A stretch of 64,000 bases of DNA from Protonemura montana. Taxonomy: Eukaryota > Arthropoda > Insecta > Plecoptera > Nemouridae. This document shows positions 12,131-23,833 of this stretch, one piece after another. A program made the position numbers and the translations under genes. Below the pieces are notes generated by a model. It did no database searches. It had not been told where the DNA came from and saw only the letters and a list, made by a program, of their open reading frames with translations. How positions within the stretch are numbered: the first letter of the stretch is position 1; each line of letters starts with the position of its first letter. Where the stretch lies: contig OX387602.1 in NCBI GenBank assembly GCA_947568835.1, positions 29,099,633 to 29,163,632 on the forward strand, read 5' to 3'.

Positions 12131-13412
12131 CCAAACTCGTGACAGCGCTAGGGTAGTTTTGAGTGATCCATCTCATGACGCATTGCAAGATATTGTTGGA
12201 GGCTGTTGCTGCGTGGACCGCTCTGCGTCTCGGCTGCCCTGAGGGCGCTCTGGCAACTTAAGACTAAGACATGGAGTTTGCTGGCGGGGGTTGGGGGTTT
12301 ATCTGATACAGTGATTATATTATCATCGACTTTGCTGGGAATTGCGGGGGTAGGGGGAGGTTAACATGGTAAGGACGTTGCGTGTTACGGGCCTATGAAT
12401 ATATTACAATCCAAATTAACATGATAAGGTGAATGTGGTTGTCTATCTGGAACTTTGCTTACAAGCAAGTACGGCATGAATGTCTTCTCCGAAGGTTTCA
12501 ATGATGGTAGTGGTACAGCCACAGTATTTGATATATTATCTATTCAGGTAAATCATATTTATTGTCTTATTTTCATACAATTGTGATGCTTTGCAGAGCC
12601 AGTACCTAGATATTTTCGCGCAGCTTTCTAATACGTAATTATTTTACTCAAAAAGCTCTGAACGCAAATTGTATTCTTGTTCCAGAACTGCGAACCAGTT
12701 CGAATCTATTCCCGGTGCTACGCTAGCGTCCAGCACGGCTCGCTTATCCTCCCACGTGTAATTGCCAAAATGGATCAAAACGACAAGTTTTTATTTCAAT
12801 TCACGATGACCCTCAAATGAGACCCACGGATTTCCAGTGGACAATGCCCGCCTAAACTCTGGTATTAATCTGCCTTGTCCCAAAATTACCAGCAAAAGCA
12901 CAGTAAAGCGAGCAGTTATCTATAGCGCATTGTCATTTAGTAAGCTGACACCACGGCCCACGCGATGCCGCTAGTACCAAGAGACAATGACACAGGTCGT
13001 CATTGTGTCCACTTATTTACCGCGGTTTCAAGCCTACCTTAGTGTCACGGCACATTTACTAGCGAAACAAGCTCGGCAAAATGAACCGCTCTTTTGTCGC
13101 TCACGATCCACCGAGCCGGGGTCAATCCAACATGGCCGCCGGCGAGCACGGCTCAAAAGATCACAGTCGTTGTTGGGCGCTTATATCTCTCTCTTTTGTT
13201 ACGCACCGCATACTGTCTTCCCGAGGCGCACGTTCATTTGATTTGTTTATTTGTTTCCATGTTTGCTTGAAATTCTAATCACAACTAAATAATTGGAACT
13301 CGGGATACAAATACTGTACGATAGTGTATCTGTAACTCTGTTGCGTTTTATGACGGATACATTCTGCCGTCGCCCCAGGCAACGTTGTTTCGTTATCCCC
13401 CCTCCCCCCTTC

Positions 13413-13434
13413 AAACACACACACACACACACAC
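13413..13434. repeat. CA microsatellite
   Basis: About ten AC dinucleotides are followed by a CACACTG-like edge. No gene is linked to it. Confidence 0.85.
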
Positions 13435-14092
13435 CCACACACTGATAAAGGCACACACGGATAGCGCTACACGCCAACTGTGGAGTGTGGTAGTGAGCAT
13501 AACAATGCCATACATCCACTTGGGCAGTGGTGCCGGCGAAACGAGCAGCTCGGTTTTTCCCGCGCTCGAGTCTAGGGGGCTTTTTATCGGTCGCGTATCA
13601 TCACGGCCACTTCAAGTGCAAAGCTCGTGCGTAAGCTGAAGGTTTCCAAATATAATGATCCGTTTTTTTTTTGTTGTTTTTTTGGTTTTTTGTTTTGTTA
13701 CTTTTTTCGATTCAAACGGCATCCTCGTTTTCCGAGTGGATTAGGTGGCTAGTTTTCTGCTCGGCTCCTTATTTTTCTGTTTTATTGTGGCTTTTAAGAT
13801 CGTAACTATATTATAATTAGCCCTCGAGTCGAGTTTCTTCCTCCTGCCGATGAATCTTCGCTCAGTTTTCTCGGCTCCCCTTGAAAGGCTAAAAGTGATC
13901 ACATAATGTGTTGATAATTTTTCCTGCACCCCCGCGTTGTTCTCCAGCCTTTGTAAAACTTTCACCGTAAACAATTTGCAAGCCATAAAAGAGGCTGTAA
14001 GGACATAATTTCCTCGACGCGAAACACCCTTGTAAACCAATTTAAGTCTCGCGAGCGGCGCAACACGGCGCTCTTTTCCCTCCAGAGGGGGT

Positions 14093-14110
14093 GGGGGGGG
14101 GGGGGGGGGG
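14093..14110 (+). repeat. G18 homopolymer
   Basis: Eighteen consecutive G on the plus strand, with further short G runs on both sides. It can form an intramolecular G-quadruplex in principle and will vary in length between alleles and reads. Confidence 0.9.
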
Positions 14111-14303
14111 AAGGACGAGGGTGAAGGGGGGAGGCGGTGGTGCGATCCCACCTCCGACCAACCCCAAAAATTGATCGCACCCTACGCGCCAAAAACCGCA
14201 TTCAACAGTTATTGCAATATCCTATCGAATCATCTTCCAAACATCCTCATCACCAGAGTTTGCCTCCCATTTCCGCTCTGCCAAATGACAGCCACCCTCC
14301 GCT

Positions 14304-14319
14304 CCCCCCCCCCCCCCCC
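14304..14319. repeat. C16 homopolymer
   Basis: Sixteen consecutive C about 200 bases from the G18 run, so the two tracts could in principle pair with each other as a stem in single-stranded DNA or RNA. Confidence 0.9.
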
Positions 14320-14624
14320 GGCACCACGCCACTTTACCGACAAGTTGGCTCCTGACGCACGCAATAGGCCGTGGCGTCGCGACGCCTTGGTTGCCCCGGG
14401 CGTCCAACAAGCCGGGGAAAAAGCAAGTCAAGTAATTTCCCAGTTTAGTGCGCACGGCCCTTTGGATGCCGCTGGTAGACAACAGGAGATTGGAAATTTA
14501 AATTGTTTGACAATTGGAACCGGACCTTTTATTACGCTCGTTTGCTTGCCGGCCTCGTTGAACGCCTCAACGCCTCGCCTCGTTAGAGTCAAGACAGCGC
14601 TCGGGTTGAGGCGAGCGACTTAAG

Positions 14625-14754
14625 ATTAGATGGTAAACATCTAATAAGTTGTTGAAAAGGAGGCTAGACTGGAATAATGAGCGACTGAACTGGGATACAA
14701 ACCCGGGACCTCCCAAGTGTCGGTCGGGTGCTCTACCGACTGAGCTATCCGGAC
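14625..14754 (-). mobile_element. tRNA-derived SINE-like repeat
   Basis: The minus strand from 14754 gives an acceptor-like GTCCGGA, a D arm GCTCAGTCGGTAGAGC matching the A box, an anticodon stem CCCGA/TTGGG around a seven-base loop, a short variable region and a T arm with CCGGGTTTGTATCCCAG. The 3' acceptor strand does not pair with the 5' one, the base before the predicted GAC anticodon is C instead of T, and one T-stem pair is mismatched. It therefore cannot be a normal tRNA. About 60 bases of unrelated sequence follow the tRNA part, as in a tRNA-headed SINE. The end of the element is uncertain and no target-site duplication was identified. Confidence 0.6.
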
Positions 14755-15137
14755 ACACATATTTCAGCTTTCGCGGGGTGGGATAAGGGATCCATTAAAG
14801 AAGGAAAAAGTGGTTGTTATTTTAAAATTAAAACAAATCAAAAAATACCAAGAAAACGACCAAGTTTTCATTTTTGATGTTGTGTTACTTTTTAGAATGA
14901 AATACATTTTGAGATAAATGACTGTTCTCAAATAATTCGAACAGATGAGAGAAAGACAGATCTTTCATTCCTCTCAGCAGAGGACTGTAGAGTTGCTAAG
15001 ATGTAGAAATCAGACCGTGAAATTGTTCTCTGAAAATTACTGTTTTGCTAAAAGGAATACATTTTTATACTCTTTAAATATTTGTCTCATAAGAAACTTC
15101 AACTTCACTCGACTGAAGCCATCTTTATATCATGCGA

Positions 15138-16122
15138 CCGAACGGTTTGACGTGTTGGAAACACCGGTTCTCGTTAGATCACCGGAGTTAAGCAACACTG
15201 CGCTGAGTCAGGTATTGGATGGGTGACCATCATACACATGACCAGTTCTGTTCGGGAGAGAGGTTGGAGGGATGAAAGTTAAGCAACACTGCGCTGGGTC
15301 AGGTATTGGATGGGTGACCATCATACACATGACCAGTTCTGTTCGGGAGAGAGGTTGGAGGGATGAAAGTTAAGCAACACTGCGCTGGGTCAGGTATTGG
15401 ATGGGTGACCATCATACACATGACCAGTTCTGTTCGGGAGAGAGGTTGGAGGGATGAAAGTTAAGCAACACTGCGCTGGGTCAGGTATTGGATGGGTGAC
15501 CATCATACACATGACCAGTTCTGTTCGGGAGAGAGGTTGGAGGGATGAAAGTTAAGCAACACTGCGCTGGGTCAGGTATTGGATGGGTGACCATCATACA
15601 CATGACCAGTTCTGTTCGGGAGAGAGGTTGGAGGGATGAAAGTTAAGCAACACTGCGCTGGGTCAGGTATTGGATGGGTGACCATCATACACATGACCAG
15701 TTCTGTTCGGGAGAGAGGTTGGAGGGATGAAAGTTAAGCCACACTGCGCTGGGTCAGGTATTGGATGGGTGACCATCATACACATGACCAGTTCTGTTCG
15801 GGAGAGAGGTTGGAGGGATGAAAGTTAGTACATCAACTTCATTTGCCTTGCTTATCAACCTCTCGACAGCATGGATTTGTGGAGGAATCCTGCTGTTCAC
15901 GTTGTACCGTCCTTCGGAAGGAACGTTCAGCCGTTGGTCTCCTTGGTCTTCGACAGGAGTAAGCTACGTGCCGGCACCAGGTTTCCCCTCCTCCCTTCCA
16001 GGCTAGGTTAGGTTCATCATCATCATCATCATCATCCACTCATTGAGCGACACCATTAGACCAGTGCCGCATGGCCAGATGTCAAAACAGTGCGTCGTTA
16101 AACACCACAAATAAAAAAGAAA
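15138..16122 (+). mobile_element. Young 5S-derived SINE with an internal 91-bp array
   Basis: This 985-bp element is flanked by a perfect 13-bp target-site duplication, TTATATCATGCGA, at 15125-15137 and 16123-16135. It starts at CCGAACGGTTTGACG, carries the 5S segment, and ends with the TCATCATC run and the GCGTCGTTAAACACC tail plus an A-rich end. Its excess length over the family's usual 430-444 bp is explained by six extra copies of a 91-bp segment at 15187-15823. Removing those six copies gives 439 bp, as expected for a full element. The perfect flanking repeats and near-identical units indicate a recent insertion or recent expansion. Confidence 0.92.
15187..15823 (+). repeat. Seven tandem 91-bp units carrying 5S promoter boxes
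   Basis: Units start at 15187, 15278, 15369, 15460, 15551, 15642 and 15733, each exactly 91 bp. Each contains the 5S box A region (GTTAAGCAACACTGCGCTG), then box C (TTGGATGGGTGACC), then about 49 bp of SINE spacer ending GGAGGGATGAAA. Unit 1 has CTGAGTCAGG where units 2-7 have CTGGGTCAGG, and unit 7 has a single A-to-C change in GTTAAGCC. Otherwise the units look identical by eye. The array ends where GATGAAAGTTA continues into GTACATC instead of AGCAACAC. Confidence 0.95.
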
Positions 16123-19100
16123 TTATATCATGCGATTCCTATGTCTTTCTGACTACGGTTTCTGATCTCGTTGGCTTGACCAGAAGAAGCGAGATGAAAC
16201 AATTGACTTCTTCCTACAAATGTTTGCTTTGCGCGGCGTAGTGGCCGTGTCCAGGATACAGTGCAGGCTCGGCGCTCATCTTTTGATTATTGTCGCCGAC
16301 GATTGCCGATGATCATTTCAGAGGCTCGTGACCGTCTGCCCGCCATTTGTTTTCATATTTATTCAACGTGTGTATTTGCATTGGCGTGTTCGTTCGTTTG
16401 TTTGTACGTTTTATCGGAACTTGTTTGAAAAGCGTAATTAAATTGATATTTGCTTGCGGAAAAGGCTTCGGTTTCTAAGTAGAGTTTGTGTGCAGCGGTG
16501 GTTCGGTCTCTGAAACTACTGCCTTGAAAGCGTGCACCGACTGTCGTAGTTTTTTCTTGCCATGATTGCTTCGAGATGAGATTAACCTTTTGCTCGAAGA
16601 GTAATTAAATGGTTTAATCAGCGAGTAAACAGATGTACCGAGTGGAGAAATCAATTCGGTTCACTTACGAAATGCACTTGCAAAACTTGAATGGCGTCAT
16701 GGGCGCTGAGTAAAACATGCATAGAAACTACCGCGTAAACTCATCGTGGTTTCTCATTAATTATCTTTTATTATTATTTCATACGAAAACCTACACACAC
16801 ACAGACCCAAAAAAAAACTTTTCACATCGCTCGCTTAGAGAAGTTTTTGGTATTTATTTTAATTGTACCTCTACATAGTTTTTTTTTTTTTTGGCTTTAT
16901 AATGTAACTAAATTATAGCCGTGCGCTTTTAGTTTTAATTAAATGAGCTTTTTTCCCCTCTTTTGTTGCCCCGCGAAAGATAACAGCAGAAAACACAGAA
17001 CTCTGTATGAAGAATTAAGAGCTAGTTTAGCTCATTATTAAGAATGAGGAGCCAGCTCACAGTTCGTCGTTTGTTTTGCCAAAAAAACAAGAAGCGAACT
17101 AAAAGAGTCAACAGATCCCGGCAGCAACGTATCATCCGGTGTGTGTACCCATCTCGTTGCCACGGAGACGTTGTGCAATTTCAATTCAATTATTTAATTA
17201 CGTCCGCTTTTTATTTGTGCATCTCTTAATTGATTCTCGTCACGGCACGTTGGATTGTTTTACTATCACGAGGTGCGGTACGTTGATTTCAATACTTACT
17301 GCTTTCCAAAGCTTACTGGATTCACAGGCTCTAGTATAGGCTTGCTATCGAATCTTCTGGAAGAATCAGAAGCAACTTCCAGTAGCTAGTTTTGCTGTGG
17401 CGGTAGATTTTGTTACCTCCAGCACCGAGCATTGTTGAAGCTAAGGAACATCACCAGGGAAATATTTTAGTGTAAAAACACTACCAGTTTTCCTCATCAA
17501 AGCATAAACACAGAAAACTCTGCGATCTGTCACGTCTTGCCAAGATCAACAGGATGCCTAAAAAAGTTAGGTTGGATCTGTTATGCAAGATTATGATGTT
17601 AGAGTTTGTAGATTACATAATACTTAGATTGAATGAGCACTATTCATAAAATACTTTGCCCATTGCAAGAATGTCCAATTGAAAGCCGAGTTCACTGCAC
17701 AAAACGCATCCAACGTCAAATTGTGATTACTCGAGATTGACAGGTTGTGACGTGGTATATAGCGTCACTGGAATCAGAGTGACTGTGAGTATTCACAGTC
17801 TCGTGGTTATCTTTCTTGGAGATCCGTCATTCTCGTCAAAGGCACTAAAATCGTTTCGAAAATTACATTTATAATCAGCTCAATTGGTGAGAGCAACACC
17901 CGCGGCAGGTGGAAATCGGAAAAGTACCGATTTTTGATAGGTTATTAGTCTTTTTAATAATAAAGTTCTTTGTCAATTGCAAAAATGTGTAATTTAAATC
18001 AAATATCATGACATAATATTAATTTAATTGCACAATATTTTTGTGTGCAAGAAATCAACTTGACGCAGTCAAGTTCCCCACCTGCACTGTTGATGCCATT
18101 CCTACAAGTATAGGTAGCGCTAATGGTGGACCATTGCTGCATTTCATGCCACATTGAAATCACCGGCTGAAACGAACAAAATACAATTAAATTATGAAAA
18201 ACGACGCTTAATTTTCATCGTGCAGGTCGCGAGAATAAACGTTTCAACGATTCATTTCCCCCGAAGCCGAACAAAAACATTATCGCTCCCGAACCGCGAT
18301 CCATTACAATAGATGGCACCCGATGACCGTTTCCTGCGTTTCGCCAAATCCAACCCCCCGCCCCCCCCGCTTTACGTTACAATGGAGTTTTTACACCGGG
18401 ACAGTTCATTTTCGACCGTGTGCACGCTGAACGCTGTCAAACGCCCTCGCCCGGCGCTTCCTGTTTCGCGAACTGGCGTCCACGCTCCATTGTTTTTCGC
18501 TTGCAGCGATGGCTGCAATATAGAAGCGCCGGTGACACTTGCATCGGTAAATCGATCTCTATCACAGTGGACGTAATTTCCGATGCTCTGACGTTTTATC
18601 AGAACAAACTTATTGAAAATTAATTGATTCTGCCATTGTTTTTAAGCGAAAATAAAATTAATTTGTATTTATTACTTTGCCAAGCTGTGCCATGCAACTT
18701 TGCCCTGTTGTATCAATCACCGTAAGTATCATAATTGCATAACATTATATTCATAAGCAGCGTGAAATTTATAACAACGCTGTGCGCTTAGTTTCCTAGC
18801 GAGTTACGTCCGCGTCGACGAGCTGGTTAATTAATTAGCAGTTTGTCAGGTAGGAGCGCGTCTGGTGGTCTCTCGATGAACTAAACTGCCGAACTGTGCG
18901 CGCCATCTGGTGATGGTTGGTTGTTTTGCACGCACGGCGACATCTAGGTGGTGGCTGCAACGTATGGTTCACATAATTCCGCCGAAATATCTGGTGCGGG
19001 AGAGTTGTCGGAGGGTAATAAAATTATTGATATTTTGTTATCATGACATACCCAATCAAAACGAAATATCCGGGCCTTAATGTTTGGTACCAAAAAGCGA

Positions 19101-19135
19101 CAATCAAAGCTACAAGCAATGTCTATGAGTACTCT
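16123..19135. other. No gene recognised
   Basis: AT-rich single-copy-looking DNA with homopolymer T and A tracts (16880-16892) and a C-rich patch at 18354-18369. TTAATTAATTAG at about 18827-18838 resembles a homeodomain-binding cluster. No coding frame exceeds 90 codons and none has a recognisable motif. Confidence 0.5.
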
Positions 19136-19523
19136 TGAACGGTTTGAGGTGTTTGAAAAAAAAAAACGGTTCACGTGAGATCACCGAAGTTAAGCAACAC
19201 TCCGCTGGGCTAGGTATTCATTGGGTAACCATCTTCCTTGGATGTTAAACGCCAGTTCTGTTTGAGAAAGATAACGGTAACGTCAATAGCTTTATACCCT
19301 CTTTGTTTATTAACATCTCGACAGCACGGATTTGTGGAATAATCATGTTGTTTGAGTTGCACCGTCCTTCGGAAGGGACATCTTTGTCCTCTTGGTCGGT
19401 AGCCATGTTTCTCTTCCAAGGCTAGGTTTGGTTCCAAATTGTTTTCACCGTTATTGACTGACGCTAGAAGACTCGTGTCACATTCCCGTTGTCAAAACAA
19501 TGCGTCGTTAAACACTTCAAATA
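19136..19523 (+). mobile_element. Older, nearly complete 5S-derived SINE
   Basis: It begins GAACGGTTTGAGG, has an A10 tract inside the head, then ATCACCGAAGTTAAGCAACAC and a changed box C region (TTCATTGGGTAACC). The body is diverged, with CACCGTCCTTCGGAAGGGAC and GGCTAGGTTTGG, and the 3' tail TGCGTCGTTAAACACTTC is followed by AAATAAA. No target-site duplication is visible, which fits the substitution level and an old insertion. Confidence 0.82.
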
Positions 19524-21195
19524 AAGAAATAATTTTAAACTGAAAATAAGCGAAAGTTCCGCCAGGTAAAGGAGTAAACTTGAGACTTAAGACAACCGCT
19601 GAGTGATCTTTTCAAATAATAGGAGACTGAGATGTCTAGCTGACGAATACTGTCTCTCAGAAAAGTCTGAAAACCCAATTTTTCGCCATTGAAAAGTGCC
19701 ACAATTTTTCCAATTTCGAGCAAGCTGAACGACGTGCGTCAAAATTGCAACTTTTCCAGCTGCAGACGCAAAGCAAGCAGCGAAAAACTTGAACCAGCTG
19801 CAGATCTACCAACATTATAAATGCATTCTCATATTTCCCTTGCACCGAGTCTTGACGTCGATCTGAAGCGCAAAAAAAAAACAACAACAAATCTGTTTAC
19901 TTTTCTTATTTTTGGATGCCGCTCGACCACCCCATCCTGGAAGCTGCAACTTTCCCAGCTGTGCATCCAGTGTGCCGTGTGCCGTGCACGGACAGTTGTA
20001 TGCATTTCTTTGCCAGTTGCATTCACTGGTTGCTACAGATTGAGTGCACTCGGTTTTCTATGCGCCGGATTTTGTTTTTGTGCCGCAAAAGTTCCATGAA
20101 TAGCAAAATTGTGAACGACATGGTGAGCTTCGCGTTGACGGTGGACAATCACAGATCGTCACTTTTTCCAGTTCACTCGTTTATGTGAATCCATTCAGCT
20201 GTGACGGGCTCGCGGAATATGTTGGACGGCCCACAGGGCAGAGTTTAACAGAATTCACTTTTGATTATCACAAAAAAAGTAATTGTGTTAGGCAATAAAT
20301 TTCGTCATTTAAAGATATAATCCAAAAGCGTCTGCTCATGGGAGGGGATTAATAGTTTAAACGTTGCTGCAAAGTTATATGTTGGGAAGTTTTGCACAAT
20401 AATATCACCGCATAGTCTAATCTCACGCGTTTGGAGACGGCCCCTGAACGCAGCCCGCAGAGCAAACATGGCACCTCCACCAATGCCCCTGAACGCATCC
20501 CGCAGAACAAACACAACACATTTTTTTTTGTGTGTAATTAAAGTCTCTTTTGAGTAGAAAATAGGCTTAGAATTCGCATTTCCATTCCAAAACACATATG
20601 CGAAGAGCCGAATTTGCTGCTTGTGCCATTTTCGGCAAACAAATCCATTGTAAAGTAGGCGTTTTACAAAAAAAAAAAAAAAATGGGCTCCATACAAATT
20701 TAAAAAATGCTGATAGAATAGTTAATTCATGACAATTTTGTTGAAATTTTGTTGAAATTTTGTGTTCGTATTAACATAATTCAGGAGCTTTTAGACCGTA
20801 ACCTACTTTTGCCTGGCGATTATGGCCACCATTTGATACCACGCCTGCCAAATCAATAAGGAAGTACTCAGCAAGCATAAACAAAACAAAAAGAATATCC
20901 AAAATACTGACTCGATATTCAAACACCGCTTGATCCAGCCAGCCGTGCCACGAGAAACCGATATCGGCTCGGAGACTACCGCCTTGTGGTTCGCCGAGGT
21001 ACCAGAGCGCCGCACTTGCGGATCAAGCCGATATCGGGAAGGCCGTTTTTTTTTATGGCAGTCACTCTCCACTTGTGTCTTCCTCCTGGAAGAGATGCAA
21101 ATGACTGTCGTCAACAAGATTTGCATGCAGGTAAACAGCACAGTCGTCGTTGTGCTGTCTGGCGTGCTGGTCTGAGTTTCACGGTGAAGTAACTA
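19524..21195. other. No gene recognised; two short tandem repeats
   Basis: The region holds a two-unit direct repeat at 20440-20513 and a repeated TTTTGTTGAAA motif at about 20734-20762. An A15 run near 20669 and a T9 run near 20520 are also present. Frames are short and lack domains. Confidence 0.45.
20440..20513. repeat. Direct repeat, 45-bp period
   Basis: A 29-bp segment starting GCCCCTGAACGCA at 20440 recurs at 20485 with two mismatches, spaced by 16 bp of unrelated sequence. It is a simple two-copy duplication. Confidence 0.75.
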
Positions 21196-21292
21196 GGTCA
21201 CAGAAGTTAAGCAACACTGCACTGTGTCAGGTATTGAATGGGCAACCACCGATGCGTTTAGAAACACCGATCCTTTTGAGATCGCTTGCTTG
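21196..21292 (+). repeat. 5S-derived SINE head fragment, doubled
   Basis: GGTCACAGAAGTTAAGCAAC, a TCAGGTATTG-like segment and GAATGGGCAACCACC give one 5S head. Immediately after it, GATGCGTTTAGAAACACCGA and GAGATCGC resemble the start of a second head. No SINE body or tail follows. The same head-then-head order appears in the relic at 11866-12130. Confidence 0.6.
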
Positions 21293-22799
21293 TTACTAGA
21301 TTTCGTTAGTATGGGAAAAATATATAATTAATGCAGGCAGTTAATATCTTAAAGAATGTTTTAAGATTATTAATTAACTAAAGCCAGAAGTGTTTTTTGT
21401 TTGCCGACCTCCCTTTGCTGTTTTCGAAGAATTCAATAACCAATACTTGGGGATGGAAGGTTAAAAATACCCCATAATCTAACCTTTCCAAATCTCTGTG
21501 GCTTAGTATTGACAATCTTCGACGGGGCCGTGGAAGTGATTGGGGAACGACACAAGGGGGCGGCTTCCAAAATGGCTGCTTTTACCTGATCACGAATGGC
21601 ATTCCGGTGCTGAGTCGCTTCTGAAGGGGGGGTGGGGCACGCAAATTCAACGCATAGCGACGCACTTTCCCGGTGATTGCGTCATCAGCCGCTGATTGGT
21701 TTCCTGGCGTCAGTCGACCGGAAGCGCGGCGTCGCGGCGCCTGGCGTCGGTGTGCTGGGCTCGGATTCGTTGCGAGATTCGCGCAGGTTTTTTTTTGCTT
21801 GCTGATTCGTGGTTGCCGTCAAACCGTGGCCGCTTGACTCCATATGTTTCCTGGCAGATCTTGAGGCAAGACGTTTGACCAGGCGCTTCAGTTGCCTTTT
21901 GATCATATTTTCTCCACACACGATACATTTTGGGACAAAGCAGACTTTCTGTTTAAAACTCTAGAAATAGAACATCTATTTCATAGACTCGTCTACTTGC
22001 ATCAATGCCATTGGCGAAAAACATCCAAGCTAGTGTCTCCTGCTGCTAGTGCCACCCGAAATCAACCATTGTCTTAAGATCCAAAACTACAAATAGGAAC
22101 CACCATGGTCTTCGACATGGTACGTCCGGTCCCTGACGGAAGACGATAGTTTGAACCTACGACGCCGATTGCCGGATTAGCGCCTCGACGCTCGGACCTG
22201 GCGTCGTTACTTTTTCACGACCTCGTCTCCCAAGACGCACTTTAAACGCGTCGTCCTCTCTGCGTCTCCCAAGCGAACGCTAAAATGATATTACTTAATC
22301 ATTACAACTGATGAAAACGTTTAAGGTTTTAGTTTTTCAGAAGATGTGTTTCCTGTTCCTGCAATTGGTCGCTCGCACGGAATTGTTCGCAGTAAAAAGT
22401 CGATTAGAAAATCGCGTTATATATAACCAACATTATAACGATCATAATAAAGATTTAACTAGTTGGCTCTCTTCCGAAGCAATCTCTCTGGACGATTGAT
22501 TTTGTGGGCAGCGAAAAAAAAAACAGGGGGGTTTTGTTTGTTCTGGTTTTTAGAAAATGTCATAAGCATCAGATTTTAACATCTCAAAATTAAATGATAT
22601 GTCTTTCGGCGCTTTTCCGACGCCAGTTACTGACTGGACACAGTCACAGTTTCAATTGATTGAGTAGTTAATGACTTCTTCTGAACGAAGGGTCTTGCAA
22701 AACTGGTCTGAATATGGTTTGAAAATCGTGACTCACAACAGGTGATAATCACAACTGTTTTTGACTCTATCGTGTCGTAAGCTGCAATACCCTAGGATG
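21293..22799. other. No gene recognised apart from a tRNA-like fragment
   Basis: The overlapping frames around 21685-21928 lie in a locally GC-rich patch on both strands and have no recognisable domain. A tRNA-like fragment lies at 22146-22195. Confidence 0.45.
22146..22195 (-). repeat. tRNA-like SINE remnant
   Basis: The minus strand reads as a tRNA 3' half with the B-box-like GTAGGTTCAAACTAT preceded by CCGGCAATCGGCGTC, which could be an anticodon arm. The 5' half is not convincing, so a decayed tRNA-headed repeat is favoured over a gene. Confidence 0.4.
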
Positions 22800-22853
22800 C
22801 CCGATGGTCACCCATCCAACACCTAGCCACCTAGCGTTGTGTCGCTTAACTCG
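22800..22853 (-). repeat. 5S-derived SINE head fragment
   Basis: The plus strand shows GGTCACCCATCCAACACC and later GTGTCGCTTAACTCG, the complements of the 5S box C and box A regions. No body or tail is recognisable on either side. Confidence 0.6.
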
Positions 22854-23258
22854 ACCAGGCCACCAAGCTAAAGACGGTCAGACGATTTGCACGGCCGCAC
22901 GCATAAAAAAAAAAAAAACGCGAACGAGCGTGAAATCGATACACGCCTTCCCGTGACGGCGTCATGATTGACGACGTCGACTGACCACTAACTCAGTACG
23001 TACAGTGTTGAGCACGATGCAGGGCGCCCGATTGCGCTGGAAAGCAAAAAAAAAAAAAAAAGAGTTGATGGAAGGTATCCACGTAGAGCGGTGTCTATTT
23101 TCTGCATATAAAATTTGATTTTCACAAAACCGGGCCGTGTTTGTTTAATCCGGGACTGTGATGCTGCAAATATTTTTGTTCTGCGACTAAAAACACATTT
23201 AGATTGAGGTGGCCGGCCGTCACTACTCGTTTGAAAAATGCAATTTTTTCGCTAACCC

Positions 23259-23288
23259 TTTGAATTGTTTCTCTTGTTACAGGTAAGC
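23259..23288 (+). other. Possible recursive splice site
   Basis: A pyrimidine-rich tract (TTGTTTCTCTTGTTACAG) ends at an AG at 23282 that is followed immediately by GTAAGC. This gives a good 3' splice site abutting a good 5' splice site with zero exon length, the arrangement of ratchet points in long animal introns. No exon of the host gene is visible here, so the assignment rests on the motif alone. Confidence 0.3.
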
Positions 23289-23815
23289 TTCACAGTCTGC
23301 AGAGCGGAAAAGCTGCAAAGAGGATCCGATCCATGGCCGCCTTTGTCCCGATTTGTGGTCAAGTCAAAAGGATTACACCATTGTCCAGCGCAGATTGCCA
23401 AGCGAGGTCAAGGTTTGTTGGAAAGAACCGACCGTCGTGACGTTTTAACATGTTGTTGTTGTCGTGGCAGAGTAAATAATTAAACAAATATAAAATTATT
23501 TTCAAAGAATCCCTGCCGTTGAACAAAAGCTGTGACAATCTAATTATTCCTAGTGAAACAAAACTACCGCCAGCTAATCACCAACCCCAGCCGGGTTGAT
23601 CTTTCACCTGACGCGTATGCTTGAAAATTTAAAACCTATTCGAACAAAGGCACGGCCCGGCTGATTGTAACCCAATCCACGCTCTTTGGAGAGACACAAA
23701 GAATCGGACGCCGATTTTAAACACGCGTTCTTCTGTCTCACTTCCACACATTTGCGGCTGTAACGCCGCGGTCTTTGTCTGTGGATGGATGTGCTCGCCG
23801 GGTAAAGGTTGGTGA

Positions 23816-23833
23816 GGGGGGGGGGGGGGGGGG
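23816..23833 (+). repeat. G18 homopolymer
   Basis: Eighteen consecutive G, then T and more G, on the plus strand. Confidence 0.9.

Larger units (their letters stand above)
12131..14624. other. No gene recognised; simple repeats
   Basis: This stretch contains a CA microsatellite (13413-13434), a T-rich patch (13660-13700), a G18 run (14093-14110) and a C16 run (14304-14319). The frames between 13741 and 14623 run through these homopolymers on both strands, which explains their proline- and glycine-rich translations. No domain is seen. Confidence 0.5.

Noticed and set aside
14683-14754. Functional tRNA-Val gene
   Set aside because: The acceptor strands do not pair, the base before the anticodon is C instead of T, and a T-stem pair is mismatched.
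15187-15823. CRISPR array
   Set aside because: The units are contiguous 91-bp repeats with no variable spacers, and they lie inside a SINE with target-site duplications in an animal genome.
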